Assembly: GCA_018398765.1 (NCBI GenBank)
Contig: JAHBMJ010001694.1
Span: 4,234 to 68,233 of the forward strand
DNA from: Chromera velia
Taxonomy: Eukaryota; Sar; Chromeraceae
Direction of reading: 5' to 3'
DNA length: 64,000 bases
A program made the position numbers and the translations under genes. This document shows, piece after piece, positions 35,505 to 47,109 of the stretch (positions are counted from its first letter, which is position 1; the number at the start of each line of letters is the position of its first letter). Below the pieces are notes generated by a model that worked only from the letters and a program-made list of their open reading frames with translations, had not been told where the DNA came from and ran no database searches.

Positions 35505-37273
35505 TCCGCTGCGGAGACCTGCCCCCGCACATCCAATCACCAAGGTCATTCATCAACCATCTACCTAACTAGTCAGCCAGCCAGGCAACACATCAACAAA
35601 CAATGAAACCAATAAACATCCATCCGACCGGGGGGGCCCACCATTTGTCTCCAGCTTTGAGTCCAGGGAAAGAGGGGGGATGGGGGGTCGAGAGATCGTT
35701 CCCTCTCGCTCGCGTGAAATTCAGAAACTCATCTGTCACCACAGCGCAAACCGTGTGGACACCAAAGTCCATTGCACTGCAAAAAGAGTACAACAGGAAT
35801 GAACAAAACTAAGTGTGCTTAAACACGCGTGATTGTTCAAATAGCAAAGCTCCCTCACTCCCCCAAGGAAGCCTCTCGGCCAGGCAAGCAGGTGAATGTT
35901 GTACACAGCTCTGAGGTCTCTATGCAAAGACGTTTGTTGTCTTGAGATCAACAACCTATCGATCTATTCACGTCCTTACACATCCGCCTGTTTTCCTGTT
36001 CGGCTACCTGTTTGGTCGTCAAGCATCCATGAGCGAGCTTCTGTTTTTCTATCAACATGCCGACCCGCACCAACCAGCCAGACAGGCATAAGGGCGCAAG
36101 AAAGTAACCCCGAGGAGTCTTAGCCGACTGAAGAAGACAAAGAGACGAAAACCCCAAAAAGCCAATCGAGCAACCACCCCAAAAGTTCTCTCTCATCTCT
36201 TCTCTTCTCTTCTCTTCTCTGCTCCTCTCCCGCACCAGAATCGACTGACTCTGTGTTGCAGAAACCGTCACGGTACCTGTAGCAGCACTCGCACAAGACC
36301 AGGAATGTGTGTCACCTTCGTTTTCTTTTCGTCGGTGGTTTTCTTCACGTTCAACATTCAGTGTGGATGGATGAGGGGCACTGCACTTGCAGCAGCACGC
36401 CGAAGAAGAAAGAGACACAGTTTACCTTCTCTCGGTCTAGCTGTCACGATGCCTCACTGTTCAAGATTTGGTCTGAACAGGAAGTCTCACAGCAGAGGCT
36501 GTCACCGAGCTTGTCAAAGTCCTCAGGCAAAAGAAAAAGAAGAGGCGATGAAAACGTGGACCACCGAATCTCCTCATCAGATAACTCCACATACTCGCGC
36601 GCGATGCGAGTGAATTCACCCGTCCCGCTTCCTGTCTTGCCTTCTTTGTGTGCATAAAATGGAAGTGACCTGGGGGGGTTGACGATATGTCAGGTTACAC
36701 GGGCAATTGATTGCTCAGTCTTTTTTCCCCTCAGTGCCTCTTCTTCTTTTCTGCCACGGGAGCATCGCAGAGACGAAAAGACCATCGAGAGAGAGAAAGA
36801 GGAGAAAGATAAGAGGGGAGAAGTGTGGACGGTCAATATGAGCAGATCATTTTATCGCCAGTCTCTTCCTGAGACGATGACGACGCGGAGACGGCAGCGT
36901 CAAAAGAGGTCGAGCATGCAGGCAGTCAGTGTCAATGCATTGAATCACACTTAACAGACACCAGCATACCAGAGCAAAACACAGAGTGTATGCCCCTTCC
37001 AATGCACACTACTGACCATCCTGTCTTGTACGGTTCCACACAGCAGGGCTGCAAGGGCCCCCCCAGAACATTTCTAGGCACGTTCCCATTAGCCTGCGGG
37101 GCGTGTCCGTTCATCATCGAGAAGAAACGCAGTCTTCTGCTTCCGACTCTGACGGTTGTTTGGGTGCTTTGAAAGAGCAGATGGCTTTGCAAGCGTGCGA
37201 GGCTGCCAGGAGAGAACGCAGACACGTTGAGGAGACGGTTAGCCACCAGAAACAGAGACAGGCGACCAACCAT
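34847..37273 (-). CDS. DUF2237 family protein
   Basis: Four minus-strand exons: 37273-37017, 36276-36250, 35776-35642 and 34985-34847. Phases agree, giving 185 aa. Conserved DUF2237 blocks appear in the right order: NVLGGPLQPCC, GWYRDGFCNT, VHTVCAVVTDEFL, GNDLSTP, FPGLKAGDKWCLCAGRWKEA and APFVLLEATH. The family is found in bacteria and eukaryotes and has no established biochemical role. Residues 1 to about 65 (MVGRLSLFLVANRLLNVSAF and on) form a hydrophobic then Arg/Ser-rich leader absent from bacterial members, probably organelle targeting. Exon 2 is only 27 nt, but it supplies the conserved YRDG-C block, so it must be included. The reading frame is open upstream to 37399, so the start is a choice; I took the ATG that begins the hydrophobic stretch. 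It is divergent from the Myb gene. Intron 3 contains a (CA)n(GA)n repeat. Confidence 0.88.
35157..35206. repeat. (CA)n(GA)n composite repeat in DUF2237 intron 3
   Basis: About 13 CA units switch directly into GA units. On the sense strand of the minus-strand gene this reads (TC)n(TG)n. Confidence 0.9.
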
Positions 37274-37657
37274 CGCAAGCTGCCGAACTAATGGGGTGGC
37301 AGGGAGGAAGGAAAGGCAGAACGTGCCAAACCTACCAGCTGAAGGTCGAAACCTTGTGTGCCAATCACAAGAATGCAGCGGGAGGGGATGGTGCCGCACT
37401 CTGTCTCAAATGCAGAGTCTGTCATAGTCTGTCTGAGACACTGCTTCATGTTTCAAGCGCGTGCATGATGGAGCCGGTTGGGGACGTCGTTAGGGGTGAC
37501 CATAGAACCAACCATGCAAGCAGGTGTGACCATGCAATTGCTCAACACTCTACAGTAGAATGCATGCGCATTCCAATGCGGTTCCCCCACCATCCTATCT
37601 GCACAAAAGCGAAGCCCAAAGCCCTGTATGTAAGTGCCGTGTGACGTACATTCGAGG
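37274..37657. promoter_or_regulatory. Shared intergenic region of DUF2237 and Myb genes
   Basis: 384 bp separate the two divergent start codons. No core promoter element was recognised by eye. Confidence 0.4.
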
Positions 37658-38627
37658 ATGTCTGCCTTTACGGGTGAACCTGCCCCAAGCCGTCCCTCAT
37701 GCAGTCCCAGAAAGACCTACGAGGGTCCCAGAAAAACCTACGAGCCTTGGACTGAGGAGGTCCGCATGACTGAGTGTTGCCCCACCTTCTTTGCTTGTAC
37801 TTCTTGACGCTTGAGCTTCAAGATCTTCTTCTGTGTTCGCTTTGCAGGAAGACCGCATCGTGAAGAAGCTTGTGGAAGAGTGCGGAACTAAGAAATGGTC
37901 AGCCAGGGTTTCTCTTCGTAAGATCGCCTGAAAGGGGCCGAGCTAAATGGGTCGACTTGTCTAATGTCCTGACTGGCCGGATCATGAAAGTGCTTGGGAG
38001 TACGGATGCGCAGAAGATTGGGTGTGTGTTCGGCTAGATCATTTGAACGAACCGTCAAGATGCGGTCAGTGGCCCTTCCGTGTCAAGCTTCGTCGGTTGA
38101 ATGTGCACCTTTGTCCTCGGCCCCCCTCCTCTCAGGATGTCAATCGCGGAATTGTTGAAAAAGCGGTACAAGAACAAGGAGAGGTCCTCCAAGCAAATCA
38201 GAGAGCGGTGGTCAGTCTCTCAACAAGCCAACGTACCGGGTCTTTGGTGCAAACGGTCTTCCGTGTCGATCCTTGGATCTGCTTTCGATATTTCAAAAAG
38301 AAGAATTCGATATGTTGCATTCATTTCGGCCCTGAAACAGTCATTTGTGTGTGACCCGTCCTTGTCCGGCTGGAGTAGCTGATAGACAGAGAATAAGAAA
38401 GAGACAAACAGAAAAGGAAAACGGAAAGAAAGAGAGAAAGGACCGGGGGGAAGGAAGAGAGAAAGAAAGAACGAAAGACGGACGGACGGACGGACAGACA
38501 GACAGATAGACAGAAAGCAAGTTGGTAAGCAAGCAAGACGGGAAGAGAAAAAAGAAAAAAAAGAAGGGAGGAAGAAAGAAAGAAAGGAAGCAAGGAGGGA
38601 AGGGGGGAAGAAAGAGAGAAACAAAGC

Positions 38628-38675
<48 letters not shown>

Positions 38676-40062
38676 AAGAAAGAAAGAAAGAAAGAACGAA
38701 AGAAAGAGAGGAAGAAAAGGAAGGAGAAAGAAAGGAGGGAAGGAAGGAACCCTCCTCAATTCTTTCCTTCCTTCCTTCCTTCCTTCTTCCCTTCCTTCCT
38801 TCCTTCCTTCCTTTCCCTCCTTTTCTTCCGTCCGTTCTTTTCTTCTTTTCTTCCTTCCTTTTCTTCCTTCCTTCCCTCCTTTCCTTCTTTCCTTTTTTCT
38901 TTCTTCCTTCCCCCCTTCCTCCCTTTTCCTTTTCTTTCTTCCTTCCCCCCTTCCTCCCTTTTCTTCTTTTCCTCCTTTCTTCCTTCCTTTTCTTTCTTTC
39001 TTTCTTGCTTGCTTGCTTTCTTTCTTTCTTTCTTCCTTTTCTTTCTTTCTTTCTTTCTTTCTTTCTTTTCTTCCTTCCTTCCTTCCTTCCTTCTTTCGTT
39101 CCCTCCCCCCAAGAAAGGAAGCAAGGCACACATGAAAGGAAGACGAATCCTGTCTGGAGCCATGCTCATTCTGTCATTCTCATCTTCAGACAGACGGTCC
39201 CTTGGTGAGGGAAGGACGAAAGCAGACTAACAGGCTCTCTTTCGTTTATATCATTTTATCGGCATTCCCACAGCGTCTGTCTTAATTTCCTTCTGTCCTC
39301 ATGCATGCGAGCAGGCACAACCACCTGTGTGAAGCGGTGAAGAAAGATAAGTGGACGGACGAAGAGGAGCAGTTGCTCTTCGAACTGCAAAAAAAATACG
39401 GTCAGTTAATCCGCCCTGCAGAGAGCCAGTGAGGAAGCCGTTGCGGCGGTCAGTCAGGCAGGGCTGACACGCGCAAAACTCATGTCGACTTTCCATTCTG
39501 AAAGCCGGGGAAGGACTCTGACGGGGAAGGCGTGGAGGAAAGACTGAGGGAAGAGGGGGCGAGACGAATGAAGAGAAAAATAATTCGGAGCAGCAGACCG
39601 GATAAGGGTGGAGGGAGGAGTGGAAGTGCATTCATCGCAGATGGAGATGGGTTCTCTACTTTCGCTGTTCGTGAAGCCGTGCACTGTGTCGATGACGATT
39701 GATTATTTTATTCACGTCCCGACATCAGTCGAACTCGGTTGAAGATTTTGGCCCCCTTCTCTCCAGCTAGGGGCGCGTTGAAAAAAAAGGGGGGGTCGTG
39801 CACGGAGACAATCAGAGTGCATGTTCCCCTGCAGCGTCAATGGATCTTCCTTCACATAGCTAGATGCGTGCATGCATACCTTGCCTTTGCGCATGCAGGC
39901 AACAAGTGGACGAAGATAGCCCAGCACATGCCGGGGAGGTCGGACAACCAGGTGAAGAACCACTACCACTCCGCCATGAGGAGGGGTATGCGACTGCGCG
40001 CTCTCCTGCCCCCAGACTTCTCGTCGGAGATCAAGGAGACTTCTGCAAGGACTTCATCTTAG
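37658..40062 (+). CDS. Two-repeat (R2R3-type) Myb DNA-binding protein
   Basis: A nuclear DNA-binding transcription factor by family. Five exons: 37658-37759, 37848-37897, 38136-38210, 39315-39400 and 39899-40062. Phases agree, giving 158 aa. The first repeat runs from Trp31 (PWTEEEDRIVKKLVEECG) through KKW (51) to SSKQIRERWHNHL (Trp76). The second runs from KWTDEEEQLLFELQ (Trp89) through NKWTKIAQHMPGRSDNQVKN (Trp108). The third aromatic position of the second repeat is Tyr127 instead of Trp. The protein is little more than its DNA-binding domain, with a 30-residue Pro/Ser/Lys leader containing two PRKTYE copies (residues 17-22 and 24-29) and a 25-residue tail. The start is the first ATG after an in-frame stop at 37631. 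All four donors begin GTC. Intron 3 carries a 720-bp purine/pyrimidine mirror block. Confidence 0.9.
38390..39113. repeat. Polypurine tract followed by polypyrimidine tract in Myb intron 3
   Basis: About 365 bp of almost pure A/G sequence (AAAG, GAAG and AG units, 38390-38757) are followed at once by about 355 bp of almost pure C/T sequence (to 39113), with the switch near 38755-38765. The halves are roughly reverse complements, so the intron RNA could form a long imperfect hairpin. Long Lys/Glu-rich and Phe/Ser/Leu-rich frames across it are repeat products. Confidence 0.9.
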
Positions 40063-40586
40063 TTTCGGAATGCAGCGAGGATGGTTGAGCATTGGGCACT
40101 CCCTGACCGAGGTCGTTAACTCGCGTGTACAAAAAAGTCGTCCATGATTCAAGTCGTGCATCATCCATGAAAAGCGGAGCCAGGTAGCGGGAGCTTGAAG
40201 TTTTATGCAGAAACTGAAAACGTGAAACGATCTTTTGTTGAATGCGTGCATTAATTCAAGTGTGGGGGATAATTGAAATGTGGGTCCTAAAAGAACTGGC
40301 AACTGCATGTGTCCATCGTTTTTTGAAGTAAAATCGAATTAAGAATTTAAAGTAGAAGATTAGACAGAAGAAGTGGGCCGTTTTAAGGCCTGTTCAGGCT
40401 TGCGCTCCTTCAAATGCCACGTGAGCCTGCGTTGGGGTGAATGAACCAGAACAAACTGGTGGCTCTAATCAAAGGCGCTTGACAACAAGGGGAAGGATGC
40501 GTTTGGGCTTTTACTTTTGGCTCTACACCCGACGGCAGGTGTGTTGTGTATGTGTGTGTACGTACGCGCGCGCGTGTTTGTATGTA

Positions 40587-40630
<44 letters not shown>

Positions 40631-41930
40631 TGTGTGTGTGTGTGTGTGTCTAGGTGTGTATGTCTAGGTGTGTGTGTCTAGGTGTGTGTGTATGTGTGTG
40701 ATGTGTGTCTGTGTGTCTGTGTGTGTGCATTTGTTTGTGTGTATGTGTGACACTGTGTGTGTGCGTGGTAAAAAAAATGTATAACTGTATAATACTGTAT
40801 ACAATGGTATACAACGATACAAAAAAATATGACATTATCCATAACATTACTTAGCATTATTAAAGATTCATTTGACTATGACTATGACGCGCCATCGTTA
40901 TCCATATCCAGAGCTAGCTGGATACTTCTAACGTTAGGCAGGGAAAAGTTGTTATTCTCTAGGATGCCAGTGATTATGCCACGCTATATTCATTTATAAA
41001 TAAACTTTTGGTGATTGATTGCCAGTGATATGTTCCGCCCTAGGGCCTTCCCGCTATTGATTGATTGATTGATTGATTGATATGTTCCGCCCTAGGGCCT
41101 TCCCGCTATATCTATCTGTCGCCAGAGCTAGCAGGGCGGGGCGTTCCCCAGCCTAAGCTGAGATATGTCCATCTGTCGCCAGAGCTAGCAGGTTAAATCG
41201 CGGTACATGATTCGAGAAAGCCTCAGAAAGGAGTCACTTAGGAGTGCTTACTTATTTTTACATGCTCAAAGGCCTTCTTCCAAGAAGGCAAAAGACAGCT
41301 AAGCCGCAGCTAGAGCCGCAGCTTAAAGTAACCTGCGAGTTTGTACCGTTAACCAAATTGAACGAATCAGAACTAATGGATCTAAATGAATCAACAAATC
41401 ATTCAGAAGTGTTACTTAGCCTATAACTTAGGGTGACTTACGGTTACTCTTTTTTTCTCTTACTTTTTTTTTTAATCCTAAAATTTATGGTGAGCATTCG
41501 ACATTCAGATTGAGTCTAACTGAATTTTAGGATTAGGAATCAGTTATAAGGGTGATGATATTGCATTCACTGCCAGGCCTAGGCGCCGGCATAGGTTTGT
41601 GCCCTAGAAGCGTACACAGTAGGGTCAGAAACCTAGGCACTGACCGAAGCCACATGACCCAGAGGCCGGGTGATGCAAATAGAACCTTGATCGATCGCTA
41701 ATCGACTAACGTCAAGTCTAAAGAGGCAAACGACAACCAAGCAAGGGAAAATGAAAATCCGGAAGAATCGAGGCCATACATGATACTAAAAGGCGGCGCT
41801 CTTCTGCATTCTTCTGCCATCGAAAGAAACTGAGAGAAGAAAAATCTCGTCTAAAGACGCGACGGAAAAAGAACCTCGGACCATGAACATGAGGAAAAAC
41901 ACAAGCAAAACACGTATGTAACGCAGGCAG
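40063..41930. other. Gene-free stretch left of the transposon nest
   Basis: Contains the Myb 3' flank and a TG array at 40545-40765. A 31-bp exact direct repeat lies at about 41027-41057 and 41079-41109, joined by GATT units, followed by two copies of ATCTGTCGCCAGAGCTAGCAG. No gene was recognised; from 40780 it is mostly AT-rich. Confidence 0.55.
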
Positions 41931-42406
41931 TGTCCTAGACTGCCTGGCGGCGCCAGGACGACTCGGGTTTGGATGGCGACGCCAGTACGGGCTCAGGCAT
42001 TCTACACACACCGATGCGACGCGGGCCTTTCTGTGGGTATTTGAGTGCCGGGGTCTTGGTCCTTATGTGCTATGACTGGAGTTCAAAAGCCTTGCAGATT
42101 GATTGACTCTGGGATATAGATGTTGTCTTATAGCTGCTGTCCTGTAGCTTGAGTTTGTCATGTTTCATGAATTCAGTCTGTTTGTATGTCACGTTAAACT
42201 TTGATTCTCTGTCAAGTGCGGGGATGAAAACGACTATTCTGGAGTGAAATAGAATTAGATTAGATGAGATTGACTGGAGAATCTTGAGGTATCTTGACGA
42301 TCTTTACTTGAAACCTTCTGAACCTTCTAGAGTCAATCAGTTTAGGAGAGAGTCTTTCTACCGTTATCTAGCTTATCCTATTGAGTGTCATGACTAGCTT
42401 GTAACA
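41931..42406 (+). repeat. Left LTR of the outer element (uninterrupted)
   Basis: TG...CA-bounded repeat. Long matches to the right copy include GATTGATTGACTCTGGGA and GTCAAGTGCGGGGATGAAAA. It shows the state of the sequence before insertion: GGTATTTGAGTGC here corresponds to the junction split at 56427/63570 in the other copy. Confidence 0.75.
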
Positions 42407-44442
42407 TGATATAGTGATCGCTCAGCTCGAGGGTCTGAAACTCGAAAACACACCTTCTATGGAGGAGTCAGATATGCGCCAGATCGATACCAACTTGATG
42501 ATCAGTCTCTTTCCATCTTGTTCTTTGCTTGCCGAAACGTACTGAAACGCTGCAGGCATGCACGGTCAGGAGACTGTGAAAAGGAGTGTTAGAGACTCCT
42601 TGCATCCCATGTTAGCTAAATGGAGTGCCTTACTTGCGTCCTGCTTGCTTTGCTAGCTGCGAAGCTGGCTGGGAACTCTTCGTATCTCTTCTTCATCGAA
42701 GGATTTGGAGACGGAGAAGAGGAAGAAGGCGGTCACTATGACAGTGACTCAGTGATACTCCTGCCAACATGTCCAGTAACTGTGTCAGCTACGAGTCCTG
42801 ATGGGTCCTGCTCTGATGCCATGTCTAACAATTAATGACGGACCCGGCGCTTCCTTTGCTCTCGGTATATCTGGCTCTTGTCTATTCTTACCTTACCGTT
42901 GTTCTCCCAGTCATGACCATCTTTTCCACCGAGATCATTTCCGCCGTCACCACCTACTTCTCTGAGGACTTCTCTGAGACCACCACCACTGAGGAGATCT
43001 TCCAGACCCCTAGTTGCATGATGGCCAGGTAATTACCGGGTAACCGGTTACCTGGCCGGGCTAGACCAATTTTTTAACAATGGCCAGGTTACCGGTTTAT
43101 CGGCCATATAATTAAAAAAAAAAAACAAAAATAAAAATCTAGAAAAAAAAATTAAAAAAAAATATAGAAAAAAAAATTATAGAAAAAAAATTAAAAAAAA
43201 ATCTGGCCGCATTCGAAAGACGCGGAAACTTTTGAATCCTAAAACTGTTTTTCTTTCATGCATGAAACTCATATGCACGCACAACAAGTGAATAACATGC
43301 ATGAAAATCGATGAAACACATTTATGTGGCATGAAAGCACACACATATGCATAAAACATGCGTGAAACACATGCACAGTCAACTCGACGCGATAGCTGTA
43401 TCTGAACAAAAACCAGTTGAGGGATTTTGATCCATCAACTGATTTACGCAGATACTTTCTATCTAGCGCCTCTTCTCAGACTCTTCTTGGTATTGACGAC
43501 AGCCCGAGGCTGAGGCTGGACAAAATCGATGACTTCCTCCCCTCCCCCTCTTTTGACTGCTTCTGTGGATGCATCAGGCTCATTTGCTCTCTCCTGCCTG
43601 ACGCGAGTATGCCTGATGCGCCGGGCGCGGTCGCGGCGGCCCCTATTGCGCCAAGGCCGCGCGGCGGCCGCACGGACGTCGATCGGGCCGCGGCGCGGGC
43701 CCGCGGCGCCGCCGTGACTCGGCCAGCCAGGTTACCGGCCAACCCGATAACCACCCCCCTATTTCTGGCTGACTACCAAGCTACCAGGATGCACCTAGGT
43801 CCAGACCTATGAGACCTCCTCCATGACTGAGACTTCTCTTCATCTTTAGCTTCGTCTCCACTGACTTCACCGAGTCCGCCTCGTTGAATACCCTACTGTC
43901 CGAGGCCGTGACTGAGACCAAAATCATCTCCACACCGTTCCAATGACCGAGACCATCTCCATGATTCCCACCTACATCACTGAGACTGTGATGAAGATCG
44001 CCCACCCTAAGACTGTTGGCACTGCCAACCAACTCTTTACCATGATGTCTTCTTAGCCCAGCTATTGTACTAAGACCATCTTTGAGACTGTCGTCCCCAC
44101 CAACAGTCCACCACCTACCATATTGAGTCCTCTAACACCGACACCTGTCCTGCCAACATTGTGGACTCTGGCTCTTCATACACCACGTTGGAGTTCTTGT
44201 GAGTCTTTCTTGAGACTCCTGCATGCTGGAGACTTATGGAGATGATTAATTTCAAGTTATGGTACTGTTTTACTTCAAAGAAATATGGAGCCACCAGGGC
44301 TGCCGTCTACCACCAGATCGCAATTGAAATGGCCAGTCGATTGTTTGTTTCTTGTTTTGTGCAACATAGACAGAGACAGAAAGGCTGATGCATGGTGCCA
44401 GGGCAATACGGCACGGTTAGCTAGACAGATCATATATACAGA
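42407..44442. other. Left internal part of the outer element
   Basis: No recognised protein domain. Short plus-strand frames repeat a Thr/Glu/Ser theme ([20 protein letters not shown], later [17 protein letters not shown] and [15 protein letters not shown]) in different frames between about 42910 and 44040. This suggests a repetitive coding sequence now broken by frameshifts. A strongly GC-rich island (GCGGCC/GGGCCC words) lies at about 43615-43735. A-rich tracts fill 43110-43200. Confidence 0.4.
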
Positions 44443-44447
44443 CAAGA

Positions 44448-44754
44448 TGTAAGCTGTTTTACAGGAGTCTTAGTAATATTAGATACAGGTGTTTAAAGTC
44501 TGACAGACATCGGTTAGTTTGGTCTAGCAGTTAATGTCAATCTTGAGCATTCTTAGTGATGACATCAAGCAGATACATCAAGCATGCACTTCACTAAAAT
44601 CACTTAATGAAAGCATGCCTGACTTTACGATGCGCGGCCTCGTGATACACCCATGCATGCTATGTGGCCCGGTTCCCCCGTCCGGCCCACATCTGCCTGA
44701 CGCTTGCCAGCCCTTAATTACTCAGTCTTCTTATTAGGCGGAATGCCCTTCATA
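44448..44754 (-). repeat. 3' LTR of the gypsy element
   Basis: Direct repeat of 54923-55229 with the same length. A purine-biased stretch on the minus strand (GAAAGATGGGCAAG, about 44755-44768) stands next to its inner edge, where a polypurine tract is expected. Confidence 0.9.
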
Positions 44755-45056
44755 CTTGCCCATCTTTCAAGCCAACATCCACGCTTGGCTCTGAAGACTG
44801 ATATATTAATCATGTATCCATCGAGCGATCGGACAATCAATTCTCATGTCTATCTATCTTCTCATCAAGCGCCTATCTAGCATACCCTCGAGCGATCGAG
44901 TCATCATCATACATTGTCTCTCACCCTATGTCTTTCCTCCTTCACACTGCTCATGGCTTCCATGAAATATCTTTCACTCCAAACCCTTTCCATTTGACTA
45001 AATAATGCTGCTTCCCTGAAATTCTCTTGCTGTCCAAAATTCTATCTACCTCATAC

Positions 45057-45647
45057 TCAGGCCGTTCGAGGGCCCTGAGACTCAGGGCCCTCGAACCTTG
45101 GAAGTCTAACTGCAGGTGGAGGGTCACCCAGCTCTCTCACATACTTCTTCAAATAGTTCACATTCACCACAGGATGAATGCGAACTCCTACCGGGAAGAT
45201 CAACTCATACGCTCCCCGTGTGATTGCCCTCTCTACCTTAAAAGGACCAAACCACATAGGCTTAAGCTTCCTCTTTACTCCCTCCGGCCTTCTTTCTTGT
45301 TCAAAAAATTCTCTATGCACCAACGTCAAATCTCTTAAACCTAATTCCAGTTCCCTATGATGACGATCATAGTAATGAGCTGCCGTCTCCCTTGCTCGCT
45401 TCAGGCACTCCTTCGCTTGTGCGATCTCTGCCCTATGTCGTACAGCGAAGTCAGCTGCTGTCAGAGACAGTGAACTTCGGAATCCCCGAACAGGCACTGC
45501 AGGCAGTCGGATTAAATCAAAGCCATGCACAAATCTAAATGGTGAGAGACCTGTCACTGGATGCACACTGTTTGTATATATAAACTGACATGCCGGCAAA
45601 GCCTTAGCCCAGTCTTCCTGATGGTCCATCACAAAACACCTCAACAT
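45057..45647 (-). pseudogene. Gypsy integrase C-terminal part
   Basis: A 196-codon minus-strand frame covering the end of the integrase core and the C-terminal domain: FVMDHQEDWAKALPACQFIY, NSVHPVTGLSPFRFVHG, then a GPFKVERAITRGAYEL module and HPVVNVNYLKKY, the usual gypsy C-terminal order. It overlaps the frame at 45641-46213 by a few bases in another phase, so a frameshift separates the two halves of integrase. Confidence 0.88.
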
Positions 45648-46213
45648 CTCTCTGATCGTTCTGTTGTCTTTCTTTGTCTGTCCAGGACGATCAGGGAACG
45701 AAACATACTAATCGAGCACACTACTCTCTCGAATACAATCGATACTGTCTCTTCTTCGGTGACCTCTTCCCACACCGGGATGAAAAATACATCCTTTGAC
45801 AAACGATCAACAACAGAAAGAATTCTATCCACAATTCTTCCCCAGTACAGCGTTCTCGGTAGATCAAACAGGAAGTTAAGAAAAAGAGATTCATACGGAC
45901 ACTCAGGGATAGGTAAAAGATTGAGCAGACCAGGTCTTTTTTGGGTGGAATGTTTTGCTTTCTGACAGGCATCACACCAAGCCACATACTTCTTGACTGA
46001 TAAATATATGTTGGGCCAGTAAAACTTACTGTTCAGCTTGAGAAATGTCTTTTCTGGCCCTAGATGTCCTCCGACCACCGTATCATGATGCTTGAAGATC
46101 ATCTGCCTCTGCAGAACATCAGTCGGAATGGCCAATCTGTCTTTGAAATAAAGAAAGCCATCAACGAGAGTGAATGGTTGAATTCTTATTCTCAAGTGTC
46201 GAGGCACAGGCAC
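45641..46213 (-). pseudogene. Gypsy integrase N-terminal part
   Basis: Carries the zinc-binding HHCC region (KHHDTVVGGHLGPEKT, then WCDACQKAKH) and the beginning of the catalytic core (VVDRLSKDVFFIPV). The stretch where the first catalytic Asp is expected reads LFLNFLFDLP, so the acidic residue may be displaced or lost. The frame leaves the integrase core after about residue 165, probably by frameshift. Confidence 0.85.
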
Positions 46214-47094
46214 CCTGGATACTTCAATACTTCGATGAGCTCCTGAAAGAATCTTTCTTTTTTGTATCCTCCTTTCACTTCCTTCAAGAACTGTTCATTC
46301 ACATCTACTCTTATCTCAATGTCTGCCAACAGTCCTTTCGCTTCCTTTTCTTCTTCCTTTCTCTTTTCAGTCTTTTCTTCCACTTCTTGCTTTTGCTCAG
46401 TTCTCACAGGCTTTCTGATCAATGCGTCTGCCACCCGATTCTTACTTCCAGCCACGTATTGAGGCGTAATATCTATCTGGTCCAACAACAAAACCCAACG
46501 ACGCATGTGACGAGAGTCTGACATTTGTATTCGATCGGCAGTCGACGTGTCACTGACTGTCTTCAAACTTTCATGATCACTCCATACCTGGGTCATGCAC
46601 GAAACGTACGGACACCAGATCTTGACTGTGAACACACAAGCGAGGAACTCCTTGTCTCTGATGTGGTAGTTCTTCTCTACTGGGCTCATTGTTCTCAAAG
46701 CAAATACACACGGCTGAAGGATCTTGACACGTAGATCCTTCTGCATGAGCACAGTAGTAACAGTCACAGTCTTTTCCCACGCATCAGCAAAAATTTTGAA
46801 TGGACGAGTAGGATCAGGAATGTACAATTCAGTTACCTGTTTGACTGCTTCTTTAACTGCCTCAAAACTCGCCTGCTGCTGCTCTTCTTTCCACTTAAAC
46901 TTCACCATCTTTTTCAGCAAACGATAAAGAGGTGCAGCCTTCTTGCTGAATTCAAATATAAAACGTCTCACCCAAAAAACCAAACCAAGAAAAGAATGCA
47001 ACTCACTCACATTCTTGGGCACTGGCCAGTTTTCTATCTCTTCTATTTTCTTTGTCTCTGGCCTTACTCCTTTCTCTGAGATCCTCAGCCCCAA
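46192..47094 (-). pseudogene. Gypsy RT connection and RNase H region
   Basis: A 300-codon frame with the RT thumb/connection motifs (NWPVPKNVSELHSFLGLVFW, then RRFI-EFS--AAPLY-LLKK) followed by an RNase H-like part (FKIFADAWEKTVTV, MSPVEKNYHIRDKEFLA, WSDHESLK) and the typical end YVAGSKNRVADAL. The C-terminus is Glu/Lys-rich. It overlaps the integrase frame by 22 bp. Confidence 0.9.
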
Positions 47095-47109
47095 GGATAT
47101 TACCTCTCT

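Noticed and set aside
38220-39208. Frames of 220-300 codons rich in Lys/Glu/Arg or Phe/Ser/Leu
   Set aside because: Products of the purine and pyrimidine tracts in Myb intron 3. Likewise 58555-59466 in the pyrimidine tract of the transposon.
41027-41190. CRISPR-like array
   Set aside because: Only two repeat copies, spacer is a GATT microsatellite, eukaryotic context.
45027-46927. Plus-strand frames over the gypsy integrase and RNase H region
   Set aside because: Shadows of minus-strand pol; no domain and no codon bias.
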